This document shows, one piece after another, positions 41,893-48,763 of a stretch of 48,883 nucleotides of DNA; position 1 is the first letter of the stretch; each line of letters begins with the position of its first letter. A program made the translations under genes and the position numbers. Source of the stretch: Thermoleophilaceae bacterium (GTDB lineage Bacteria; Actinomycetota; Thermoleophilia; Solirubrobacterales; Thermoleophilaceae); contig JAFGJG010000044.1 of assembly GCA_016929195.1 (NCBI GenBank), positions 1 through 48,883 of the forward strand, in the 5' to 3' direction. Under the pieces are notes generated by a model. The model saw only the letters and a program-made list of their open reading frames with translations. It did not search any database and was not told the origin of the DNA.

Positions 41893-42759
41893 ATGCGCAG
41901 GCTCCTGCTCCTCCTCGCCGGCGCCGCCTTGCTGGCCGGCTGCACCCTCCCCGCCCCCCCGGGCGCCGCCCCGCTTCGCTACCGCGACGTCGTCTTCAGC
42001 TCGGCCACCAAGACCGCGGACGTTCAGTACGGGACCGCGCCGGACCTCCAGGGCAACCAGGTGGCGCTCCGGTTCGACGTCTACCGGCCGGCCGGCGACA
42101 CCGTGGCCCGCCGCCCGGCGATCATCTGGGTGCACGGCGGGGGCTTCAGCGGCGGCAACAAGGGCGACGGCACCGACTGGGCGTCCGCCTTCGCCCGTCG
42201 CGGCTACGTGGCGGTCTCGCTCGGCTACCGGCTGCTCGCGACGGGCCCGTGCGGCGGCACGGGGCCCGTGCCCGAGTACTGCTACACGGCGGCGGAGGCT
42301 GCCCAGCACGACGCCCAGGCGGCGGTGCGCTACCTGCGCCGAAACGCGGACACGCTCGGCGTGGACCCGGAGCGGATCGCGATGGCCGGCGAGTCGGCCG
42401 GGGCCGTGACCTCCCTGCTCGTCGGGTGGCGCCGCGACGACCCGGGCACGAGCGGCAACCCGGGCTACCCGTCCGACATTCGCGCCGCCGTCTCGGTCGC
42501 CGGCGGCCTGCCGGTCAACGACTACATCGGCCCGGGCGACAGCCCGGCCTTCTTCTTCCACGGGGACGCGGACACGACCGTGCCGTTCTCCTGGGCGACG
42601 TCCAACGTGAACGCGATGGCGCAGGACCACCTGGTGGTCGGCATCCATCCGTACAGCGGAGCGGGCCACAACCTCTTCAACTCGTATCGCAACGAGATCC
42701 ACCAGCAGAGCTCGTACTTTCTCTACTTCATGATGGATCTCGAGCACGCCTCGCGCTGA
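41893..42759 (+). CDS. Lipoprotein alpha/beta-hydrolase (carboxylesterase-like)
   Basis: This 288-residue protein has a lipoprotein signal (MRRLLLLLAGAALLAGC, lipidated Cys17), the oxyanion motif HGGGFSGG at 81-88, the nucleophile elbow GESAG (Ser168), an Asp in HGDADTTVP and a His in GAGHNL (259). It is an esterase of the BD-FAE/hormone-sensitive-lipase-like group, expected on the outer membrane surface and suited to removing acyl groups from polysaccharide. An earlier in-frame ATG at 41875 overlaps the stop of the GH94-like gene; ATG 41893 gives a classic MRR start and lies seven bases after TAAGAC. Together with the GH94-like gene it looks like a glycan-processing pair. Confidence 0.78.
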   Translation: MRRLLLLLAGAALLAGCTLPAPPGAAPLRYRDVVFSSATKTADVQYGTAPDLQGNQVALRFDVYRPAGDTVARRPAIIWVHGGGFSGGNKGDGTDWASAFARRGYVAVSLGYRLLATGPCGGTGPVPEYCYTAAEAAQHDAQAAVRYLRRNADTLGVDPERIAMAGESAGAVTSLLVGWRRDDPGTSGNPGYPSDIRAAVSVAGGLPVNDYIGPGDSPAFFFHGDADTTVPFSWATSNVNAMAQDHLVVGIHPYSGAGHNLFNSYRNEIHQQSSYFLYFMMDLEHASR

Positions 42760-42780
42760 GCGCAATTTGCGGGCAAACGG

Positions 42781-42796
42781 TCGCCCGCGGGGGCGA
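42781..42796 (+). terminator. Hairpin before the sigma factor gene
   Basis: TCGCCC-GCGG-GGGCGA forms a 6-bp stem in the 70-base gap between the esterase and sigma genes; the smaller dyad TTTGC-GG-GCAAA lies just before it (42766-42777). Either could end the esterase transcript or serve as a regulatory site. Confidence 0.3.
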
Positions 42797-42829
42797 ATCC
42801 GTGCAGTATCGGCGCTGAACGACGTGTCG

Positions 42830-44032
42830 ATGGCGGGGACGAGAGCACCGCGAGAGGAGCGCGAGGTGGCCGCGCTCGCGATCGTGCGCCGGCACGGGCG
42901 CGCCGTGATGGCCACGGCGCGCCGCTACTCGGCCACCCCGGAGGACGCCGAGGACGCCTACCAGCGCGGCCTCGAGATCCTGCTGACGAAGGCGCCGACC
43001 ACCGACGAGGACGAGCTGGTCCCGTGGCTGCGCACCGTCGTGAAGCACGAGGCGTTCGCGCTCCGGCGCCAGCGCGAGCGCCACTCGCCCGTGACCGACG
43101 ACGGCGAGCTGTCGGACACGGGCACGCCGGCGGGCGCCACGCACGAGCAGGCGGAGCGCTGGGAGCGGCTGCGCCACGGAGCCGAGGCGATCCGGCGGCT
43201 GAAGCCGCAGGAGCTGCGCGCGCTGCTGCTGAAGGCCGAGGGGTACTCGTACCGCGAGATCTGCGAGATCACCGGGTGGACCTACACGAAGGTGAACCGC
43301 TGTTTGACGGAGGGCCGCCGCGCCTTCTCCGAGCGGCTCGAGGAGATCCACGCCGGAGCGGAGTGCGAGCGGCTGGCGGGGACGCTTTCCGCGCTCGCCG
43401 ACGGTGAGGCGAGCGCCGAGGACCTGGCGCTGCTGAGGCCGCACCTCCGGAGCTGCCTGACCTGCCGGACGCGGCTGCGCGAGTTCCGCGCGACCCCGGC
43501 TCGCGTGGCGGCGCTCGCGCCGCCCCTTGCGGCCGCCGCGTCGGACGGTGGCGGCCTGCGCGGCTTCGTCGAGTCGCTGCTGGGCGCGGTCCAGCACAAG
43601 ACCGCCGCGCTGGGCGAGCGCGCGCACGCGGCCGCCGAGCTCGCGGCGGGCCAGAAGGTCGCCGCGGTGGCGGCGTCCGCGGCGGCGCTCGCCGGCGGCG
43701 GCGCGGCGGTGGAGCAGCTGGCGCTGCCCGAGGCGCGCCCGCGGCCGCCCGTCGCGGCCGACACCCGCCCGGTCGCCGAGCGCGTGGCCGCGTCCGAGCC
43801 AACGCCCGCCCCGCCACCGGTCGAGGCCGCGCCGGCGCCGGCGCCCACACCGGTCTCCGAGCCGGCGCCCGAGCCCGACCCGCCCGCGCCCGGCCCCGCG
43901 CCGGAGTTCGACCCCGTGGCCGCCCAGGGCCCCACGCCGGAGGCCGCGCCGGCCGACGCCGCCTTCGCACCCGGCGGCGCCCCGGCGAGCGGCGCCTCCG
44001 GGAACGGGGGCGGCGGCGAGTTCGCTCCCTAG
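42830..44032 (+). CDS. ECF sigma factor fused to a zinc-finger anti-sigma-like domain and Pro/Ala-rich tail
   Basis: The 400-residue product has sigma region 2 at about 14-80 (AIVRRHGRAVMATARRYSAT, EDAEDAYQRGLEIL, PWLRTVVKHEA) and region 4 at about 118-172 (LKPQELRALLLKAEGYSYRE, CEITGWTYTKVNRCLTEGRR). It continues into a zf-HC2-like motif, C179...H205-x3-C209-x2-C212 (HLRSCLTC), a weakly hydrophobic stretch at about 272-298 and a 100-residue Pro/Ala/Glu-rich tail. It thus combines sigma and anti-sigma-like elements in one chain, perhaps membrane-tethered. No separate anti-sigma gene is adjacent. ATG 42830 is chosen; GTG 42824 is possible. No Shine-Dalgarno is clear. Confidence 0.83.
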   Translation: MAGTRAPREEREVAALAIVRRHGRAVMATARRYSATPEDAEDAYQRGLEILLTKAPTTDEDELVPWLRTVVKHEAFALRRQRERHSPVTDDGELSDTGTPAGATHEQAERWERLRHGAEAIRRLKPQELRALLLKAEGYSYREICEITGWTYTKVNRCLTEGRRAFSERLEEIHAGAECERLAGTLSALADGEASAEDLALLRPHLRSCLTCRTRLREFRATPARVAALAPPLAAAASDGGGLRGFVESLLGAVQHKTAALGERAHAAAELAAGQKVAAVAASAAALAGGGAAVEQLALPEARPRPPVAADTRPVAERVAASEPTPAPPPVEAAPAPAPTPVSEPAPEPDPPAPGPAPEFDPVAAQGPTPEAAPADAAFAPGGAPASGASGNGGGGEFAP

Positions 44033-44047
44033 CCCCGGCCGGTGCGT

Positions 44048-44053
44048 TAGGTT
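44048..44053 (+). promoter_or_regulatory. Leaderless promoter TAGGTT-N5-ATG
   Basis: TAGGTT is followed by five bases and ATG 44059, in the 26-base gap after the sigma factor gene. Confidence 0.45.
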
Positions 44054-44058
44054 GCCCC

Positions 44059-44859
44059 ATGGCCTCTCTCCTGGCCCTGGCCATGGTGCTGGTCCTCGCG
44101 ACCGCAGGAACTGCGGCGGCCCATCACGGTGACGCCGCCGCGGTGGCGGCCGGCCCGGGCACGAAGGTCTCGCTGCGCAGCTGCTTCCTCACCGCCGTGT
44201 TCGTCCCCCGCGAGGCCGCCGCGCTTCAGCCGTTCCTCCGCCGGCCGGTCGACCTGAGCATGACCTTCTACGGGCCCGATCCGCTGCTCGGGCTGTGGGG
44301 GTTCTCGTGCGAGGGCGCGCGGGTCGCGGGGAAGCCGGTTGGCCGCGTCACCGCCTCGCTCGTGAGCGTCCCCACCGGCCTCACGAGCGCCGAGGCGCTT
44401 CCGCTCGCCAACAACTTCGCCAGCGCGCTCGTCCGGATGGACACCACGTCGAGACCGCTGGCGCGCGCCTTCAGGAAGGCCCGGCTGCGGGCGCGCGTGG
44501 TGCGGAAGGCCTCGTACCGGCACTCCCCCGCGGCGGCGGTCCCGTGGCACGGCCGGCTGGCGGTGCGGGACGGCTACACGATCGCGGTCAGGGCCCGCGA
44601 GCTCGACCCCACGAACCCGCACGACCACGCCAACCGCTTCGACCACCTCTCCGCGCAGGGCCGGGCGGGCACGATGAGCCTCGCGATCCAGAACGCGCTC
44701 GACCGCTTCTGCCTGCCCGAGGGCGGTTCGTGCACCGCCTCGGTGAAGGCCGAGCGCGGCTCGCTCGTCGCGCGTCTGATCGGCGGCCGCGAGGCCCCGG
44801 TGCGGGCCGGGTTCGACCATTCGAAGCTGCCGCGCGTGACGCTCGTGCTGCGCCGCTAG
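44059..44859 (+). CDS. Exported protein of unknown function
   Basis: I do not recognise this 266-residue protein. It has a signal peptide (1-21, cleavage near TAAA-HHGD), a central LRRPVDLSMTFYGPDPLLGL block, a conserved-looking ANRFDHLSAQGRAGTMSLAI segment and cysteines at about 42, 80, 216 and 226 that could pair outside the cell. The mature protein has no further membrane helix. It follows the sigma factor gene by 26 bases but has its own TAGGTT element, so it may or may not be in that sigma factor's regulon. A hairpin follows it. Confidence 0.65.
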   Translation: MASLLALAMVLVLATAGTAAAHHGDAAAVAAGPGTKVSLRSCFLTAVFVPREAAALQPFLRRPVDLSMTFYGPDPLLGLWGFSCEGARVAGKPVGRVTASLVSVPTGLTSAEALPLANNFASALVRMDTTSRPLARAFRKARLRARVVRKASYRHSPAAAVPWHGRLAVRDGYTIAVRARELDPTNPHDHANRFDHLSAQGRAGTMSLAIQNALDRFCLPEGGSCTASVKAERGSLVARLIGGREAPVRAGFDHSKLPRVTLVLRR

Positions 44860-44875
44860 ACGCCGCCGCGGCGAC

Positions 44876-44899
44876 GCGAGCCTGGCTTCAGGCACTCGC
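44876..44899 (+). terminator. Hairpin after the exported-protein gene
   Basis: GCGAGCCTG, loop GCTT, and CAGG-CA-CTCGC give a 9-bp stem with a two-base bulge, 17 bases after the stop codon at 44859. There is no T-run. Confidence 0.35.
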
Positions 44900-44919
44900 C
44901 GGACGGGTATCCGGTTCAC

Positions 44920-45333
44920 GTGACCGGTCGGGGGTCCCATCCGTGGGGCGCGGCGCTCGCCGTGGCGGCGATCTCGCTCTTGCTCGCGGCCTGCGCGCCG
45001 GGACCGGCGGAGGAGGACAGCGAGCGCGTGGTCGGGCGCTTCCAGCACGCGCTCGCCGACGGGGACCTGTTCGAGGCCTGCGACCAGCTGACCGACCACC
45101 TCAAGGACTCGCTGGCCCGGGAGGACGGCGACACCTGCCCCGAGTCGCTCGCCGAGCTGCGGCTGAGCGGCCTCGGGCGGCCGCAGCGCAGCCGCGTCTT
45201 CACGACCTCGGCGATCGTCACCGTGCGCGGCGGCGGCGATGCCTTCCTCGACGAGACGCCCAGCGGCTGGCGCATCTCGGCCGCCGGCTGCACGCGCTCG
45301 GGCGACCGTTACGACTGCCGGCTGGAGGACTGA
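44920..45333 (+). CDS. Small lipoprotein of unknown function
   Basis: The 137-residue product has a lipoprotein signal, AISLLLAAC with lipidated Cys25, then about 110 residues with four further cysteines and an alpha+beta look (VVGRFQHALADGDLFEACDQ; TVRGGGDAFLDETPSGWRIS) that resembles the NTF2-like/DUF4878 sort of small exported domain, though I cannot assign it. GTG 44920 lies six bases after TATCCG. The next gene, a 27-residue peptide, starts two bases after its stop, so it heads a three-gene operon with two membrane proteins. Confidence 0.68.
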   Translation: MTGRGSHPWGAALAVAAISLLLAACAPGPAEEDSERVVGRFQHALADGDLFEACDQLTDHLKDSLAREDGDTCPESLAELRLSGLGRPQRSRVFTTSAIVTVRGGGDAFLDETPSGWRISAAGCTRSGDRYDCRLED

Positions 45334-45334
45334 C

Positions 45335-45418
45335 GTGCGCGTCCTCTTCTACGGCTACCTGGCGCTGATCTTCGGGGGCATCGCGCTGTTCATCGTCATC
45401 GGCCTGCTGCACGGGTGA
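45335..45418 (+). CDS. 27-residue single-pass membrane peptide
   Basis: Starting at GTG 45335, one base after the stop of the lipoprotein gene, the frame reads a 27-residue peptide that is nearly all one membrane helix: MRVLFYGYLALIFGG, then IALFIVIGLLHG. Its stop overlaps the GTG of the DUF6766-like gene in a GTGA, the same coupling used by the large operons here. This placement and its clean hydrophobic profile make it a real gene although it is too short for usual gene callers. It may be a subunit or assembly factor of the following protein; function is unknown. Confidence 0.7.
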   Translation: MRVLFYGYLALIFGGIALFIVIGLLHG

Positions 45419-46095
45419 GCATGCGCCGCTTCGTCCGCGAGAACAGCCTGGCGCTCGCGTTCCTCGCGCTGTTCCTCGCCGCGGTCGTCGCCCAGGCGAT
45501 CGCCGGCCACGCCGAGTTCAACAACGACCAGGCCGACCACGGCGGCTCGCCCATCTCCTTCTGGCGCTACGTCGTGTCGTCGTCGTACGGCGTGGCGGTG
45601 ATGGAGAACTGGCAGTCGGAGTACCTCCAGTTCACGCTCTTCATCCTGCTGACCGTCTTCCTGGTCCAGCGCGGCTCGCCGGAGTCGAAGGAGGTCGGCA
45701 AGGAGGGCACCGAGTCGGACGCGGCCCAGCGCGTCGGCCCGCACGCGACCGAGCACTCGCCGCGCTGGGCGCGCGACCGGGGCCTGAGACGGCGGATCTA
45801 CGAGAACTCGCTGCTCATGGTGATGGGCGCCGCCTGGGTCGGCACCTGGGTGGCCCAGGCCTTCACCGGCGTCGTGGAATACAACGCCGAGCGGCTCGAC
45901 CACCTGTCCGAGCCGGTGTCTGTCGGGCAGTACGTCGGGACCGCCGCGTTCTGGGAGCGGACCCTCCAGAACTGGCAGTCGGAGTTCCTCGCGGTGGGCT
46001 CGATGGCGATCCTCGCCGTCTACCTGCGACAGCGCGGATCGCCTGAGTCGAAGCCGGTGGGCGCGCCCCACGACGCCACGGGCGTCGAGGGCTGA
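45415..46095 (+). CDS. DUF6766-like membrane protein with internal duplication
   Basis: The 226-residue protein is two copies of one unit, residues 4-92 and 125-213. Each has an N-terminal helix (RRFVRENSLALAFLALFLAA / RRRIYENSLLMVMGAAWVG), a polar exported loop, ENWQSEYLQF / QNWQSEFLAV and a second helix ending QRGSPESK, giving four membrane passes. ENWQSEYLQF and QRGSPESK are what I associate with DUF6766 proteins, which are widespread in actinobacteria and alphaproteobacteria and of unknown function. Exact repetition of QRGSPESK suggests these cytoplasmic ends are important. GTG 45415 overlaps the 27-residue peptide gene. Confidence 0.75.
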   Translation: MSMRRFVRENSLALAFLALFLAAVVAQAIAGHAEFNNDQADHGGSPISFWRYVVSSSYGVAVMENWQSEYLQFTLFILLTVFLVQRGSPESKEVGKEGTESDAAQRVGPHATEHSPRWARDRGLRRRIYENSLLMVMGAAWVGTWVAQAFTGVVEYNAERLDHLSEPVSVGQYVGTAAFWERTLQNWQSEFLAVGSMAILAVYLRQRGSPESKPVGAPHDATGVEG

Positions 46096-46115
46096 GCGCG
46101 GCCAGGCGCAACGAC

Positions 46116-46271
46116 CTAGGCGCGATGGCGCCGGAAGAACCGCCGACGGCCGGCGCGCGCATTGCGGCGGGCCTGTTCAGGGTCCGCCATCAACGACACG
46201 AGCAGGGCCCCGGGGGCTGCTCCAAGCCCTGGTGAGGGTCGTGAGGTATGCGGGCGCTGGCCGTCGGACAT
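46116..46271 (-). CDS. 51-residue basic peptide with strong ribosome-binding site
   Basis: ATG 46271 is preceded by AGGAGG (46279-46284) at a 7-base spacing, the best translation signal on this strand. The peptide begins MSDGQRPHTSRPSPGLG, has a short hydrophobic middle (APGALLVSLMADPEQ) and ends in a very basic tail (RRNARAGRRRFFRRHRA). Both halves could bind nucleic acid or membrane; no family is recognised. It lies 46 bases downstream of the GH31 gene on the same strand and ends 20 bases from the DUF6766-like gene. The other bases of the 46096-46317 gap show nothing else. Confidence 0.5.
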   Translation of the reverse strand: MSDGQRPHTSRPSPGLGAAPGALLVSLMADPEQARRNARAGRRRFFRRHRA

Positions 46272-46278
46272 GTTCTCT

Positions 46279-46284
46279 CCTCCT
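46279..46284 (-). promoter_or_regulatory. Strong Shine-Dalgarno AGGAGG for the 51-residue peptide
   Basis: On the minus strand AGGAGG lies seven bases before ATG 46271. It is the second perfect ribosome-binding site noted in the window. Confidence 0.6.
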
Positions 46285-46317
46285 GTGCGAGTCCTGCGGT
46301 TGGCTGCTGGGAGACAG

Positions 46318-48669
46318 TCAACCGCCGCGGCGGCCATGCGTGTGTGCGCTTGCGCACGCGCGCACAGAGAGCTCGCCGCGGCGCGCCCCGAAGCGCGCCG
46401 ACAGGACGCCCCGGGCGGCGTCGTAGCTCCACGGAACGCGCCTTCCGTCGAGCCGGACGTCGCACGGGCGGAAGGGACGGCGGAGCGTCGAGAGCGAAGC
46501 CTGCAGGTCCCAGCTCACGTGCGAGCGTGCCCGCAAGGACAGGCGCCAGCGGCCGTGGCGCTCCGACGAGCGCAGCTCGCCGCCGTCCTCGAGCCGGGCC
46601 GAGGAGTCCCCGCGCGGGAACGCCACCAACACCCGCCGGCCGGCGCGCTCGGCCAGTGAGGTGACCGGTGCCGAGTCCCCGTACGAGGCGAGCGTGTCTA
46701 CTTCCGGAGGCAGCAGGGTGAGGAGGGTCCCGGCCCGTGCGAGCAGCGGCAGCTCGCCCAGCGGCGCGGGCAGCGTCACGTCGCGCCCGCCCGAGAGCAG
46801 CCGCGCCCTGCCGAGCGTGAGGCCACCGTCCGACTCGCGGTACGAGGCCGAGCGCCAGAGGTCCACCCAGTCGCCGCGCGGCAGGTAGACCGAGCGTTCC
46901 GCGGCGCCCTCGTCGAGCACCGGCGCGGCCAGCAGGTCGGGCCCGAACAGGAACGCGTCCTCCACGGCGGTCGCGGACGGGTCGGCGGGATACGCGAGCA
47001 CCAGGTGGCGCATGATCGGCAGGCCGCTCCGGCGGTACTCGGCGTCCGCCGCGGCGAGATAGGGATATAGCTGCGTGCGCAGCTTCGCCCAGCGGCGCCA
47101 GTGCGGCAGCACGTCGTCGTCCCAGATCTGCGCGCGCGGCGCGTCCGGGATCACGATGCCGTTCGCCTGCGTCCGCATCACGCCGGACACGGCACCGAGC
47201 TCGATCCAGCGGACCAGCAGCTCGGGCGTGAGCTCGTTGCCGAAGAGCGCGAAGAAGCCGCCGATGTCGGAGCCCCAGGTGCTGACCCCGGAGAGGCCCA
47301 TCGTGAGGCCGTTCGTCACCACCGAGCGCAGCCCGTCGAAGCCCCAGCCCACGGTCGGGTCGCCGCCCCACACGATCGGCGAGCAGCGCGCGCTGCCGGT
47401 CCAGCCCGAGCGCACGAAGCGCGCGAGGCCGCGCGGCGATCCCGCCACGCCGCCGAAGGCGCTGCAGTGGTACTGGCGCGGGTAGGCGTTGTGCAGGGCC
47501 GTGCCGGTGGTGCCGTCCGCGGCGCGCGCGTCGAGCGGCGTGTACTCGCCGAAGTCCTCCATCCAGCCGTCGTGCCCGTGGCTCACGGCCTCGCGCAGAA
47601 GCGCGCCGTAGAGGTCGCGCCCCGCGCGCGCCGTGAAGTCGAACTGGGCGACGTCGAAGCTCGTGAGCGTGCTGTAGCGGTACTCGTACGGGTCCCCGGC
47701 GGGGTCCTTCGCCAGTGCGCCGGAGGCCGTCGCGTCGGCGTAGCGCGGGTGGGTCGTGCAGATCATCGGGTTGAAGTAGGTGGTGATCGCGACGCCGGCG
47801 TCGTGGAAGCGCCGCACCCGCGCACGCTCGGCGTCCTCGCGGCCCGTCTGGGAGGCGCAGGGCAGGTAGTGCGTGTAGGTCTGCGCGACCGACAGCGGCG
47901 CGTCGCGCGCCACGAGCCGCGTGAGCACGTCCTGCTCGTCTGCGCCGGTCGGCTGGTACCAGGGCCCGAAGAAGAACGGCTCGGCCGCCGCCGGCTGCCG
48001 GCCCACGCGCTCGCTGAAGCGCCGCAGCACGTCGGCCGGGCGGGGGCCGGCGAACACGCGCAGGTCGATGCGCGCCGCCTCGACGGCCACGCTCCAGGTT
48101 CCCGAGCCGTCCTGGTCGAGCCTGAAGAAGCTCGTCTCGGGGTTGTCCACGAGCACGCCGTAGCCGGCCGTCGAGAGCAGCCAGGGGATGGGGAAGTAGG
48201 TCGCGTCGGGGCGCGGGTGGTAGCCCCACGGCGGGACGAAGACGGGGATCACCGCCTGATCGTCTTCCTCGTACGGGCCCTCGGCCACGTAGCTCTCCAC
48301 CTCGCCGCCGCGCTGGTCCACGCGGTTCGAGCGCTCGCCGAAGCCGAGGTAGCGCTCCCCCGGGCGGGCCCGGAAGCCGATCTCCGTGGACGTCACGGGA
48401 TCGCCGCCCGAGCCCACCACCTTGACGTGGAGCTCCGTCACCCCGCGGCCGTCGGGCTCGCTCCACACGGCCAGCCGCCGGCCGTCCGGGTCATCGGTGG
48501 CGAACAGCGTCCGGGTGATCGCCCGGGTGGCGTGGAAGCTCCCGGCCTCCGTCGTGAAGCCCAGCTCTCCCGGCACGCGCTCGGGCACCGTCGCGGCGGC
48601 GCTCGCCGGAAGGGCCAGCGCGAGGGCCAGGGCGGTCGCCGCCAGGCGGGGGAGCACGGCCGCGACCAT
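46318..48669 (-). CDS. Secreted GH31 alpha-glycosidase
   Basis: This 783-residue protein has a signal peptide (1-26), an N-terminal beta-sandwich with RYLGFGERSNRVDQRG, and a GH31 barrel. The nucleophile is Asp372 in GWMEDFGEYTP and the acid/base Asp437 in WGGDPTVGW, with GSDIGGFFALFGNEL at 466-480 and C-terminal beta domains. WMEDFGEY and SDIGG place it near the GH31 subgroup that includes sulfoquinovosidases, but the Tyr in SDIGGY is Phe here and the QDW-type sugar-binding segment is replaced by QTYTHY, so an ordinary alpha-glucosidase or another alpha-glycosidase is as likely. ATG 48669 is chosen; the frame upstream lacks homology. It acts outside the cell. Confidence 0.85.
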   Translation of the reverse strand: MVAAVLPRLAATALALALALPASAAATVPERVPGELGFTTEAGSFHATRAITRTLFATDDPDGRRLAVWSEPDGRGVTELHVKVVGSGGDPVTSTEIGFRARPGERYLGFGERSNRVDQRGGEVESYVAEGPYEEDDQAVIPVFVPPWGYHPRPDATYFPIPWLLSTAGYGVLVDNPETSFFRLDQDGSGTWSVAVEAARIDLRVFAGPRPADVLRRFSERVGRQPAAAEPFFFGPWYQPTGADEQDVLTRLVARDAPLSVAQTYTHYLPCASQTGREDAERARVRRFHDAGVAITTYFNPMICTTHPRYADATASGALAKDPAGDPYEYRYSTLTSFDVAQFDFTARAGRDLYGALLREAVSHGHDGWMEDFGEYTPLDARAADGTTGTALHNAYPRQYHCSAFGGVAGSPRGLARFVRSGWTGSARCSPIVWGGDPTVGWGFDGLRSVVTNGLTMGLSGVSTWGSDIGGFFALFGNELTPELLVRWIELGAVSGVMRTQANGIVIPDAPRAQIWDDDVLPHWRRWAKLRTQLYPYLAAADAEYRRSGLPIMRHLVLAYPADPSATAVEDAFLFGPDLLAAPVLDEGAAERSVYLPRGDWVDLWRSASYRESDGGLTLGRARLLSGGRDVTLPAPLGELPLLARAGTLLTLLPPEVDTLASYGDSAPVTSLAERAGRRVLVAFPRGDSSARLEDGGELRSSERHGRWRLSLRARSHVSWDLQASLSTLRRPFRPCDVRLDGRRVPWSYDAARGVLSARFGARRGELSVRACASAHTHGRRGG

Positions 48670-48685
48670 ATACCCCCCGGAGGCT

Positions 48686-48763
48686 TCACCCGACGATCGT
48701 GCTCTGCTCGCGCATGAACTGCGGCAGGTAGTACGGGCCCAGCCCGCCCTTGCCGGTCGAGCC
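48686..48763 (-). pseudogene. C-terminal fragment of an aldehyde dehydrogenase (P5C-dehydrogenase-like)
   Basis: The minus frame ending at TGA 48686 reads GSTGKGGLGPYYLPQFMREQ and six more residues. This matches the conserved C-terminal tail (SG-T-GKG-G-YYL-QFMREQ) of 1-pyrroline-5-carboxylate dehydrogenase-like aldehyde dehydrogenases. Immediately upstream of the GST (beyond 48763) the frame reads GAERLRH instead of the expected FGG-K-SG segment, so homology stops abruptly. It is either the remnant of a broken gene or one side of a chimeric join. Confidence 0.45.

Noticed and set aside
42775-42802. Possible ECF-type promoter (AAAC ... CGT) before the fused sigma factor gene
   Set aside because: The spacing between the two parts is about 21 bases, larger than the usual 16-17, so I do not claim autoregulation from it.
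46318-48669. GH31 enzyme as a sulfoquinovosidase
   Set aside because: The WMEDFGEY motif is similar, but the Tyr of SDIGGY that helps bind the sulfonate is Phe here and the upstream QDW-type segment is absent.
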